64,000 bases of DNA from Streptomyces erythrochromogenes. Its GTDB lineage: Bacteria > Actinomycetota > Actinomycetes > Streptomycetales > Streptomycetaceae. This document shows, piece after piece, positions 19,021 to 26,077 of the stretch. Both the position numbers and the translations under genes were made by a program. Below the pieces are notes generated by a model, which worked only from the letters and a program-made list of their open reading frames with translations, searched no databases and was not told the origin of the DNA. Location of the stretch: the NCBI RefSeq assembly GCF_036170895.1, contig NZ_CP108036.1, positions 4,030,001 to 4,094,000 on the forward strand, in the 5' to 3' direction. Positions within the stretch are counted from its first letter, which is position 1, and every line of letters begins with the position of its first letter.

Positions 19021-19680
19021 TCAGGTGCTGCGCCGGTCGCGGCTGTCCTGGCGGAGGTGGTCGGTGTGTCGGGTCATGGCGTCGAGGTGATCGACGAGAG
19101 CCGAGTCCTCGGGGCGCAGGTGTGGCCGGGTGTCGGTCAGGGGCCGGATGAGGCGGGCTGCGTCGTTGTCGGCCAGGGCCCGGTTAAGTTCGCCGACAGC
19201 AGTCGCGGCGGCGGCGGGGAGGCCGGTGAGGGCTGTGATCTGGCCGGCGAGCCGGCGCAGGTCGGCCGCGTTGTCACGGGCCCAGGCCGTGACGACCCGG
19301 TCTGCGGCACGCGTGTCGCGGGTGGCCTGGACGCGTTCCTCGCCGGTGCTTCCGGCCGTGCCGGGGCGCAGACGCAGATAGCGGCGTTCGGCCGCCTGGC
19401 GGCTGGCGACCCCGAGGGGGCCGGCGAGGTCGGCCCAGCTCGCGCCCTGGCCCCGGGCGGTTTCGATCAGGCCGCTCTCCCAGCCGGCGAGCTGTTCACG
19501 GACCTCGCGCAGCATCAACAGCGCGGCCAGCGCCGGGTGCGGGCCAGCGCCTGCCAGCTCGGCCGGGGGCGTTTTCGCAGAGGAGCGCTGCGCGTGCCTC
19601 ACGGCCTGGTCGATGGCTCGCAAGGCCGTCGCCGCAGCGGGGAAAGGGACCGGTGTGGCCGGCTGGCTGGCTTCGTTCAT
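19021..19680 (-). CDS. rheA: RheA, repressor of hsp18
   Basis: A 219-residue protein divergent from hsp18. RheA in Streptomyces albus is a heat-sensing repressor that binds TGTCATC-N5-GATGACA in the rheA/hsp18 intergenic region (family knowledge). That exact operator is present here at 19723-19741. The protein shows a conserved N-terminal helical part (ALRAIDQAVRHAQRSSAKTP), a central LLMLREVREQLAGWESGLIE, then SWADLAGPLGVASRQAAERR (residues about 95-115), which reads as a helix-turn-helix. The ATG at 19680 has GGAGAG 4-9 nt upstream; an in-frame ATG at 19728 has no RBS and would place the start inside the operator. Confidence 0.88.
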   Translation of the reverse strand: MNEASQPATPVPFPAAATALRAIDQAVRHAQRSSAKTPPAELAGAGPHPALAALLMLREVREQLAGWESGLIETARGQGASWADLAGPLGVASRQAAERRYLRLRPGTAGSTGEERVQATRDTRAADRVVTAWARDNAADLRRLAGQITALTGLPAAAATAVGELNRALADNDAARLIRPLTDTRPHLRPEDSALVDHLDAMTRHTDHLRQDSRDRRST

Positions 19681-19722
19681 GGCACTCTCCGCCGATTGTC
19701 GTCCTCCCGATGACTGATTGCT

Positions 19723-19741
19723 TGTCATCGTTTCGATGACA
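19723..19741. promoter_or_regulatory. RheA operator
   Basis: TGTCATC-GTTTC-GATGACA, an exact match to the published RheA site. It extends to an 8-bp perfect dyad (TGTCATCG / CGATGACA) with TTT in the centre, and lies 67 nt before hsp18 and 42 nt before rheA. Confidence 0.9.
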
Positions 19742-19808
19742 TGTTACAACGGAGGCACGTTGAAGCGCATTGGCAGTTTCTGCCTGAACCAACTGGAGGT
19801 GTTTCGCG

Positions 19809-20243
19809 ATGTTGATGCGCACTGACCCGTTCCGCGAGATGGACCGGATCGTTCAGCAGCTGTCGGGTGCGTCGGGCACGTGGTCGAAGCCCTCCGTAAT
19901 GCCGATGGATGCCTACCGGCAGGGCGACGCGTACGTGATCGCCTTCGACCTCCCCGGCGTGAACACCGAGGCGATCGACATCGACGTCGAGCGGAACATG
20001 CTCACGGTGAAGGCCGAGCGCCGACCCACGGGGAAGTCCGACAGCGTACAGATGGAGCTCTCCGAGCGACCCCTGGGCGTCTTCTCCCGCCAGGTCATGC
20101 TGGCCGACACCCTCGACACCGAGCACATCGAGGCCGACTACGACGCGGGTGTCCTGACCCTGCGGATCCCGATCGCCGAGCGCGCCAAGCCCCGCAAGAT
20201 CAGCATCGGCGGCGAGTCCGGCCGCAAGCAGATCTCCGGCTGA
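19809..20243 (+). CDS. hsp18: Hsp18, small heat-shock protein (Hsp20/alpha-crystallin)
   Basis: A 144-residue ATP-independent holdase. The N-terminal arm MLMRTDPFREMDRIVQQLSG is followed by the alpha-crystallin domain (residues about 38-130; YVIAFDLPGVNTEAIDIDVE, then GVFSRQVMLADTLDTEHIEA) and the GVLTLRIPIAE strand, ending in a short C-terminal tail IEADYDAGVLTLRIPI-related and KPRKISIGG with the I-x-I type anchor. RBS CTGGAGGTG precedes the ATG at 19809. It is divergent from rheA and is followed closely by a terminator-like hairpin and two DUF2267 genes, a recurring stress unit. Confidence 0.95.
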   Translation: MLMRTDPFREMDRIVQQLSGASGTWSKPSVMPMDAYRQGDAYVIAFDLPGVNTEAIDIDVERNMLTVKAERRPTGKSDSVQMELSERPLGVFSRQVMLADTLDTEHIEADYDAGVLTLRIPIAERAKPRKISIGGESGRKQISG

Positions 20244-20257
20244 CCAGCCCCGCAGCG

Positions 20258-20301
20258 GCGGAGGACGGGGAACCGATCCCCTCCGGCACCCCGTCCTCCG
20301 C
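20258..20301 (+). terminator. Hairpin after hsp18
   Basis: 13-bp stem GCGGAGGACGGGG / CCCCGTCCTCCGC with an 18-nt loop. It may terminate or attenuate between hsp18 and the DUF2267 genes. Confidence 0.7.
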
Positions 20302-20339
20302 GCCCCTCGCCCCCTTCACCCCTCCCCGGAGTGACGCGA

Positions 20340-20733
20340 TGTCGATCCGCAGGGAAGCATTCCTGGCCCACGTCCAGGAACGCGGCGAGTACAGACCCTG
20401 TCGGAAGCCGAACGGGCGGCCCGCGTCGTCCTGGCCCTGCTGAGCGCGCACCTCGTCGGCACCGTGCGAGCCGAGCTCGCCGCCCGGCTCCCCGAGGCGT
20501 ACGCCTTGACCCTCCTGAATCCCCTGCAGGCCGCCGAACCGCTATCACCCGAACGCTTCGTCCGCGCGGCCGCGCCCTGGATCGAAGGCGCCACCGAGAA
20601 CACGGCACTGTGGGACACCGGAGCGGTCCTGTCCACCGCGGCCGCCGCGGCAGGAGACGTCCTCATGCGCGACGTCCTCCTCCAGCTCCCGCCCGGATAC
20701 GACCTCCTCTTCGGCCACCCCCAGCCCACCTGA
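20340..20733 (+). pseudogene. DUF2267 protein, frameshifted
   Basis: The first frame starts at ATG 20340 (RBS GGAGTG) and reads MSIRREAFLAHVQERGEY. A second frame then continues TLSEAERAARVVLALLSAHL through to GYDLLFGHPQPT and the stop at 20733. The frames join at about 20394-20397, where one base appears lost, giving a reading-frame shift after GEY. Restored, the product would be a ~131-residue DUF2267 protein resembling its intact neighbour at 20788. It is either a real pseudogene or a sequencing error. DUF2267 proteins are small helical proteins often found beside hsp18 in Streptomyces. Confidence 0.85.
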
Positions 20734-20787
20734 CCGGCCTCGACGGCCCGAACCTGAACCTTCGAAGAGAAAGGCAATCGCAGCACC

Positions 20788-21234
20788 ATGTACGACCAGC
20801 CTCGACCGGACCGGCCCACCACCGCCATGACGTTCGACCAGATGCTGGAACGCGTCCGCTACGAGGGCGCCTACCCCACCCGCGAACGCGCGGAAGACGC
20901 CGTCCGTACCGTTCTTGCCGGGCTCGGCCGGCAGGTCACGGGTGACGAGCGCGTCGACCTCGCGCAGTGCCTGCCCGTCGAAGCCGCCCTCGTCCTGACC
21001 GCCCAGATCCCCGATACCGAGCAGCTCACCGGCTGGGGCTTCGTCAAGGACCTGGCCGCACGGACCGGCGTGAGCCCCGCTGTCGCCCGCTGGGATACCG
21101 GCGCCGTACTCGCCACCGTCACCGCGCTCGCCGGACCCGACCTCCTCGCCCGCATCCTCCAGCGACTTCCCGACGACTACGCGCTCCTCTTCGGACAGGC
21201 GCAACTGCGCCGGCCTGAGCGCGCCGCCGCCTGA
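20788..21234 (+). CDS. DUF2267 protein
   Basis: A 148-residue predominantly helical protein. It carries the DUF2267 pattern: MTFDQMLERVRYEGAYPTRE, AEDAVRTVLAGLGRQVTGDE, a DLAQCLPVEAALVLTAQIPD segment and the ARWDTGAVLATVTALAGPDL, then DYALLFGQAQ end. It parallels the frameshifted gene immediately upstream (GAVLSTAAAAAGD; DLLFGHPQ). RBS GAAGAGAAAGG lies upstream of ATG 20788. The position after hsp18 suggests a heat or stress-linked role, but the biochemical function is unknown. A strong hairpin follows. Confidence 0.85.
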   Translation: MYDQPRPDRPTTAMTFDQMLERVRYEGAYPTRERAEDAVRTVLAGLGRQVTGDERVDLAQCLPVEAALVLTAQIPDTEQLTGWGFVKDLAARTGVSPAVARWDTGAVLATVTALAGPDLLARILQRLPDDYALLFGQAQLRRPERAAA

Positions 21235-21264
21235 CCGGAGCCGGCTGCACGCGGACACGCAATG

Positions 21265-21294
21265 GGGCCGGGACCGATACTCCGGTCCCGGCCC
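21265..21294. terminator. Bidirectional hairpin terminator
   Basis: 12-bp stem GGGCCGGGACCG / CGGTCCCGGCCC between DUF2267 and the convergent csbD-like gene. Confidence 0.88.
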
Positions 21295-21307
21295 GTGCAC
21301 GCGAGGG

Positions 21308-21481
21308 TCAGTGCTTGAAGGTGTCCTTGACCTTCTCCTTGGCCTCGCGGGCATCGCCCTTGGCCTGCTCCGCGCGACCCTCGGCGGTCAGCCGCTCGTT
21401 TTCCGTCAGGCGGCCAGCGGTCTCCTTGAGCTTGCCCTTGGCCTGCTCGCCCTTTGCCTCGGCCTTCTGCTCACCAGACAC
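21308..21481 (-). CDS. CsbD-family stress protein (57 aa)
   Basis: A 57-residue CsbD-like protein, read by hand from a GTG start at 21481 to TGA at 21308. The protein begins MSGEQKAEAKGEQAKGKLKE, contains RLTENERLTAEGRAEQAKGD, and ends REAKEKVKDTFKH. The repeated A/K/E-rich helix with KGKxKE and AEGRAEQAKGDA blocks is the CsbD signature. Family members are induced by general stress and are largely unfolded; the function is not settled. An AGGGAGTGATC RBS-like stretch precedes the start. Confidence 0.85.
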   Translation of the reverse strand: MSGEQKAEAKGEQAKGKLKETAGRLTENERLTAEGRAEQAKGDAREAKEKVKDTFKH

Positions 21482-21683
21482 AGCTGATCACTCCCTGCTC
21501 GATGGAAGGTTCTTACAGAACCCCGTATGACCGGTGGGCTCCCTCCTAAACAGACGGGGCACCACGGCCCGACCCGAAGCGACGGGGGTCTTCGACGATG
21601 ACCTGGATGTCGAGGCGGTTTGCGCGGAGCTCACGGAGGCGTGCCAGCGTGGCGGAGGGCGGTGGTGACGAGCCGGGATCGTG

Positions 21684-21899
21684 TCAGGCCGGCTCGGACA
21701 GGACGCGGGTGGCCTCGGGGAGCTCGTAGACGTGAGCGGCCACCCCTTGCAGCGGCAGGAGAGGGCGCAGGGGACATGAGGTCGGGGTGTGGTCGTGGTC
21801 GACTTCCCAGGTGGGCAACCGTGCGGCCGGGGCGCAGATGGTAGTGACGGCGTAGAGGGTGCCGAAGCAGCCCCGGCACACCAGAGAAGCGTGGATCAC
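21684..21899 (-). CDS. Small Cys/His-containing hypothetical protein
   Basis: A 71-residue protein from GTG 21899, preceded by GGAGG 6 nt upstream: MIHASLVCRGCFGTLYAVTT. It has CRGC near the start and WEVDHDHTPTSCPL in the middle, and these Cys and His residues could bind a metal. No homologue recognised. It lies between the CsbD-like gene and the second leader copy, on the minus strand. The RBS makes a real gene likely. Confidence 0.6.
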   Translation of the reverse strand: MIHASLVCRGCFGTLYAVTTICAPAARLPTWEVDHDHTPTSCPLRPLLPLQGVAAHVYELPEATRVLSEPA

Positions 21900-22009
21900 G
21901 TGAGAGCCTCCGGATGAACCGACTCGGCTGTGCCTTCCACAGGGCGGCGCTCCCCCGCCTGGGGGAGCTGGCGCCAGGTGCTTTCCGTCTTGCACCCGAG
22001 GGGTTGGGC

Positions 22010-22317
22010 AGAGGCCAGACGCTGCCACAGCGGGTCGGAGCGGCGGGGACGGTGGCGCCGCGGACAGCCCGTTCCTCAACGAGCTGCGTGTAGAGGAGTG
22101 CGCCCTGGTTCGCGGCTTCTCCGGGGATCTGGTCACGGGCGCGTGCCGGGCTACGGGAAGGCCTTCGGCGCGCGTGTACCGGAAGGCAGCCAACCGCTCT
22201 GCGGCTGCGCCCTCCGCCCGGGGCAGCACTGCCTCCCCCAGCCGCTCCTTGTGCTGCGCATCTGCAGACCCCCCATCGGCCGTGCGTTCGAGTTCGATTA
22301 CCTCCTCGCTCGCCATG
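22010..22317 (-). pseudogene. Broken small gene, unknown function
   Basis: From ATG 22317 one frame reads MASEEVIELERTADGGSADA then AAAERLAAFRYTRAEGLPVA. The coding character then switches to another frame with RDQIPGEAANQGALLYTQLV and EERAVRGATVPAAPTRCGSV. The frames join near 22145-22155. Both halves read like real protein, so this looks like a frameshifted gene. It abuts the start of the duplicated leader (22320). Function not recognised. Confidence 0.5.
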
Positions 22318-22319
22318 TA

Positions 22320-22768
22320 AAAATCTATGGCGGCTGAAGTAGACATTGGGCGGTGGCCTGGCTATGGTTTCTTTCGTAGCCCAGAGAGACAGTAGGGCCC
22401 GGCAGAGACGAACTGCCGGGCAGCAGTAACCGCAGTTGCAGTGCGCAGGACGGTGCGGTGGTGGAGTTCCGAAGCCAGGGTTGTTGCAGGACGGCGACGG
22501 GACTGACGACCGGACCGGGGGGCCCGCAGTGATCAGGGGCCGCCGAGAGAAGTACCGCAGTTAACGCAGTGGCAGTACCCGAAGTAAGTGCAGTTCGCAG
22601 TACCCAGCAGTGAAGTAAGTGAGCAGCACCTCGGTGAAGGCGTCGGCTGCGGGCGCGCGCACCGGGAAGTTCGGCAGTGGGGTTCTAAGCCAGAGCAGAC
22701 GCACGATGGGCGACGGGGCTGGCTGCCGGAGAGTGGCGCTGGGTCAGGCCACCAGCAGTACCGCAGTA
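22320..22768 (+). repeat. 449-nt duplicated non-coding leader, copy 2
   Basis: Identical by eye to 17253-17701. The left boundary abuts the broken small gene. After 22768 copy 2 lacks about 47 nt present in copy 1 and joins directly to CAGTTGATCACCGAGGG. The following ~210 nt up to the hairpin are about 95% similar to copy 1. Confidence 0.95.
22340..22368 (+). promoter_or_regulatory. Promoter of leader copy 2
   Basis: TAGACA-N17-TATGGT, the same as in copy 1. It predicts a start near 22375 and a leader of about 665 nt. Confidence 0.7.
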
Positions 22769-23016
22769 ATCAGTTGATCACCGAGGGAAGAACGGAGGAG
22801 CCGAGCACCATCAGGATCGCCCGGGCGGAAGTCTGAGCCCGGGTACCGCAGGACATCGATAGTGAGGTGGTCTCCGGTCAAGCAACCGCGATCCCCGCAT
22901 TCCCGGCAGCGTGTCGGCCGGGTCGGCGGAAACACAGGGTCGGCGCAGTATCAGGGCCGACAGATGGTGTAGTAGTTCCTTCGGGGCCCTGGTGCCGTAC
23001 GGCACCAGGGCCCCTC
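22375..23016 (+). ncRNA. Putative long structured leader or independent ncRNA (copy 2)
   Basis: Counterpart of the copy 1 leader RNA, with the same hairpin near the 5' end, GCAGU pentamers and a closing stem-loop (22983-23014). It lacks the 47-nt GCAGU-rich insert of copy 1. Function is inference. Confidence 0.45.
22983..23014 (+). terminator. Terminator-like hairpin before MerR-type gene, copy 2
   Basis: Perfect 14-bp stem GGGGCCCTGGTGCC / GGCACCAGGGCCCC with loop GTAC, 26 nt before the ATG. The differences from copy 1 keep the pairing intact. Confidence 0.75.
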
Positions 23017-23040
23017 CACGCGTTCCATGAGAGAGGTTCA

Positions 23041-23379
23041 ATGACAGCAGACGACTCGTTCGGCCGTCTCGACGACGACGACTACCCCGCCTACACCATG
23101 GGCCGGGCCGCCGCCATGCTCGGCACCACCCAGGGCTTCCTCCGCGCCATCGGCGAAGCCCGCCTCATCACCCCGCTCCGCTCCGAGGGCGGCCACCGCC
23201 GTTACTCCCGCTACCAGCTCCGCATCGCCGCCCGCGCCCGCGAACTCGTCGACCAGGGCACCCCGATCGATGCCGCCTGCCGCATCATCATCCTCGAAGA
23301 CCAGCTCGAGGAAGCCCAGCGCATCAACGCCGAATACCGCCGCGCCGCCGAATCATCCGCACAGCCGCCCTCGGCCTGA
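23041..23379 (+). CDS. Small MerR-type DNA-binding protein, copy 2
   Basis: A 112-residue paralogue of the protein at 18043. The first 48 residues, including the helix-turn-helix [20 protein letters not shown], are identical. Substitutions then include Ala49Glu, His58Tyr and His72Gln, and the last ten residues differ. The wing [10 protein letters not shown] and the C-terminal helix [17 protein letters not shown] are retained. It has a better RBS than copy 1 (GAGAGG 5 nt before ATG 23041). No effector domain. The target genes are unknown; the duplicated upstream GCAGT array is an obvious candidate binding region. Confidence 0.85.
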   Translation: MTADDSFGRLDDDDYPAYTMGRAAAMLGTTQGFLRAIGEARLITPLRSEGGHRRYSRYQLRIAARARELVDQGTPIDAACRIIILEDQLEEAQRINAEYRRAAESSAQPPSA

Positions 23380-23499
23380 GGCGAGGGTGCCCGCAGGCAT
23401 CGGCATGCCGCCGCGCTCAGCGGGCGACGTTCGCGCAACCACCCCGCTTCGGTCCGTCATCGTCGGACCGTGGCTGCAAGCTGGGTTGGGGACGGAGTG

Positions 23500-24780
23500 C
23501 TATTCAGGCGCTGACGCTTCTGTGAGATCCGCCCCGGCGTCAGCGCTGCGCGTGGCCTGATGGGTGCCGTGCCAGTCCAAGCACATGACCGTGGCGTCGT
23601 CCTGGAGCCGGCCACCGTGGGCGTGCAGCACCGCTGCGACCAGGGCCCGGGAGGCCTCGCGGGGGTGGAGGTCGGCTGTGCGTACGATCAGGGAGGGCAG
23701 GTCGGCATGCACAGCGCGGCGCTCGAGCATGCCGTCGGTGAGCATCACGAGCCGGTCCCCCGGTTGCAGGTCCAGCCGCTGCACACGGTAGGCGGTACGG
23801 GGCTGGACACCGAAGGGTAGGTCCACCTCGGGAATCATCACGTCAACCGTCCCGTGTCGCAGGCGCAGCGGCCAGGGGTGCCCCGCGTTGATGAACTGGG
23901 TGGTCCCGTCGAGCAGGCTGACGTGGAGCAGCTGCCCGGTGACGAAGCCCTGCCTGCCGTTGTCGATGACTGCCTGGTTGGCCTCGTGAGCCTGCTCTTC
24001 GAGCTCGGCGCCGGCGCGTCTGGCTCTGCGGAGGGCGCCCACGGCCAGGGTGGCGAGGAGGGCGGCCTCCACGTCGTGGCCCATGGCGTCGGTGACGGAG
24101 AGCTGCATGGCGTCGCGGTCGACGACGTAGTCGAAGGTGTCACCGCCGACGTGCGTCGCCGGTTCCAGTGCTCCGGCGACCGTGAACTGGGCCGCCTCAC
24201 ATGCCAGTGAGGCGGGGAGGAGCCGGTGCTGGATTTCTGCAGCCAGGTTCAGGGGCCGAGTGCGGCGGCCCCATTGGTAGACGTCGGTGAAGGACCGGTT
24301 GGCGATGACGATGTAAGCCAGGGCGTGCGCGGTCGCGCCAATCTGCCGCATCGCGTCCTCGTCGGGATGATCCGGCAGGAAAAGCTCGAGCATGCCGATG
24401 GCGTCGCCGCGGTTGGTGACCGGCGCCACGACCCTGACGGGGCCACCGCCGCTCTGTCGCTGCAGGGCAGGCCGTTGTGTGCGTAGCACGTCCCCGTAGA
24501 GGGTGCCGGGCAGAGCGATGCGCTCAGGGGGCTCGTCGGACTCGACGCTGTCAGACGCGCCGAGCCGCACCACCGACGACCCGGTGAAGTCGACGATCAG
24601 GAACGAGACCGCTGCAGCGTTCAGACGGTCCCGGAGCATCCGCGCCACAACGTCCAGTGATTCGACCGGGGAGGCGGCTTCCGCCGCCGCGAGCGCGCCG
24701 GCCAGGTCCATCTCCGTCTGCCGCTCGCAGTCGACGCGCCCCCGACGGTCGTCTGTGTCCCCAACCTCAGTTGGTGGCAT
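23500..24780 (-). CDS. GAF-SpoIIE serine phosphatase (PP2C type)
   Basis: A 426-residue cytoplasmic phosphatase of the RsbU/SpoIIE class that would dephosphorylate anti-sigma-factor antagonists. The N-terminal GAF-like sensor (residues about 25-170) has VSFLIVDFTGSSVVRLGASD and GMLELFLPDHPDEDAM. A helical linker with LAAEIQHRLLPASLA follows. The phosphatase core (about 195-400) contains THVGGDTFDYVVD, SVTDAMGHDVEAALLA, FINAGHPWPLRLRHG and RLVMLTDGMLERR, including the metal-binding Asp residues. The C-terminus is polar. It is monocistronic. Partners are not in the window. Confidence 0.9.
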   Translation of the reverse strand: MPPTEVGDTDDRRGRVDCERQTEMDLAGALAAAEAASPVESLDVVARMLRDRLNAAAVSFLIVDFTGSSVVRLGASDSVESDEPPERIALPGTLYGDVLRTQRPALQRQSGGGPVRVVAPVTNRGDAIGMLELFLPDHPDEDAMRQIGATAHALAYIVIANRSFTDVYQWGRRTRPLNLAAEIQHRLLPASLACEAAQFTVAGALEPATHVGGDTFDYVVDRDAMQLSVTDAMGHDVEAALLATLAVGALRRARRAGAELEEQAHEANQAVIDNGRQGFVTGQLLHVSLLDGTTQFINAGHPWPLRLRHGTVDVMIPEVDLPFGVQPRTAYRVQRLDLQPGDRLVMLTDGMLERRAVHADLPSLIVRTADLHPREASRALVAAVLHAHGGRLQDDATVMCLDWHGTHQATRSADAGADLTEASAPE

Positions 24781-25273
24781 GGCCGCTCCTCTCCTCCTCC
24801 GACGTCGTGGGATCCGGTCTCGCCACGAGAACTGCGCCCTGACCCTGTTCCCGGAGCGCCCGAGGCCTTGCGGTCGTCCACTGCTGCCTCGTCGAAGGCT
24901 GCTCCGTGCATCCGAGGGACCCGCTGGGCCGACCGGTTCTCAACCCTGCCCGAGCACCCGCACGCCGGGTGTCTGCTGCTGCCGGTGCAGGCCGTACTGC
25001 CTGCCTGGTTCACCCGAACAGCGCACCGGCCCCACACAGGGGATGTCGGCGGAATCGGTGTGTATGCGCTGGTGAGACGCCACCGGGCAGCGTGCCTCGA
25101 CTCTCGACTTCGCTAACCGCCGCACGGCTGCCGGCGTCGTGCGCACCTCCGGAATCCTCTGAGGACTCGGTTGCGCGGTCCACACCGGGGCATGGGGATG
25201 GACGAATCAAGTCAGCGGTGTGGCTGTGGCCGCCACCTTCGAGCCGAGGATGAGGAGACGGAGTTGTGAGCGG
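24781..25273. other. Gene-free stretch
   Basis: About 490 nt between the phosphatase start and the hemolysin III remnant. Reading frames here have poor coding character, and I see no recognisable protein, RNA or repeat. It may be decayed DNA replacing the 3' part of the hemolysin gene. Confidence 0.5.
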
Positions 25274-25824
25274 GACACGGAAGGCGATGCCGGCCAGAGC
25301 GCCCGCCCACACGATCCACAGCAGGACGGACCGCTGGTCAGGGGGAGAAGGAGTACGGCGAGCGGGGTGCAGGTGCCGGCGATGATCAGGAAGATGTTCG
25401 CGTGGTCGAGGCGGCGCAGAACAGCCTCACCGAGTGGTCCCCAGGTGCCGAGGTGGTAGACGGCGCTCGTCCCGAACAGCAGCCAGGCGGTGACGGAGTA
25501 CACGGTGCAGGCCAAGACTGCCTGCGGTGTCCCTGCCAGGCAGATGAGGACGATGCCCGCGCCCAGCGATGCGGGGACCATGCCGGCGTGAAACCAGCCC
25601 CGTAGCTTCGGCTTGATCGGTTCGACCAGCTCGGCCGCCCGCTCGACCAGGTCGGCAACCGGGTGGGAGTCCTCGGAGGCCTTCTCACGGTGCGATCCGG
25701 AGAGAGGGCCACTTGCCTCGTTCCCTCCGACCGTCGGTGCGGAAGACACACCGCCGGTTTCGATGTCGTCGCGGGACACTGCTTCCCTTCCTGCCTCGGA
25801 CTGCTGGGCGTCACTGGCAACCAT
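25274..25824 (-). pseudogene. Hemolysin III-family membrane protein, frameshifted and truncated
   Basis: From ATG 25824 the frame encodes a polar N-terminus and then KLRGWFHAGMVPASLGAGIV, TVYSVTAWLLFGTSAVYHLG and LRRLDHANIFLIIAGTCTPL, typical of HlyIII/adiponectin-receptor-like proteins, including the conserved HxxG region. Near 25340 the frame breaks; the continuation in another frame reads DQRSVLLWIVWAGALAGIAF and ends after AFRV at 25274. The last ~100 residues with the remaining membrane helices and His cluster are missing. The gene is therefore inactive. Confidence 0.85.
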
Positions 25825-26077
25825 GTGCTCATGCTGGGAGCCCCCGCAGCAGCATGGTCCGAGGCCTGCCTCGGACCACCGGGCCGGCACCGCCGGCCGT
25901 GGCCTGTTCAGCCGCCCCGTGGTTCCGGTCCTGGGAGCATGCCGCCAACTGGGGCCGTGGAAGCCGTGCAAGTCGGCGAGCCATGGGAACGATCAGGGTC
26001 CCCCGAACGGGCCTCTCCGCTCTCCTACGTTTGCTGTAGGACGCACTCGTACCCGGCGCAGCGCGGCCTCGGCCCGG

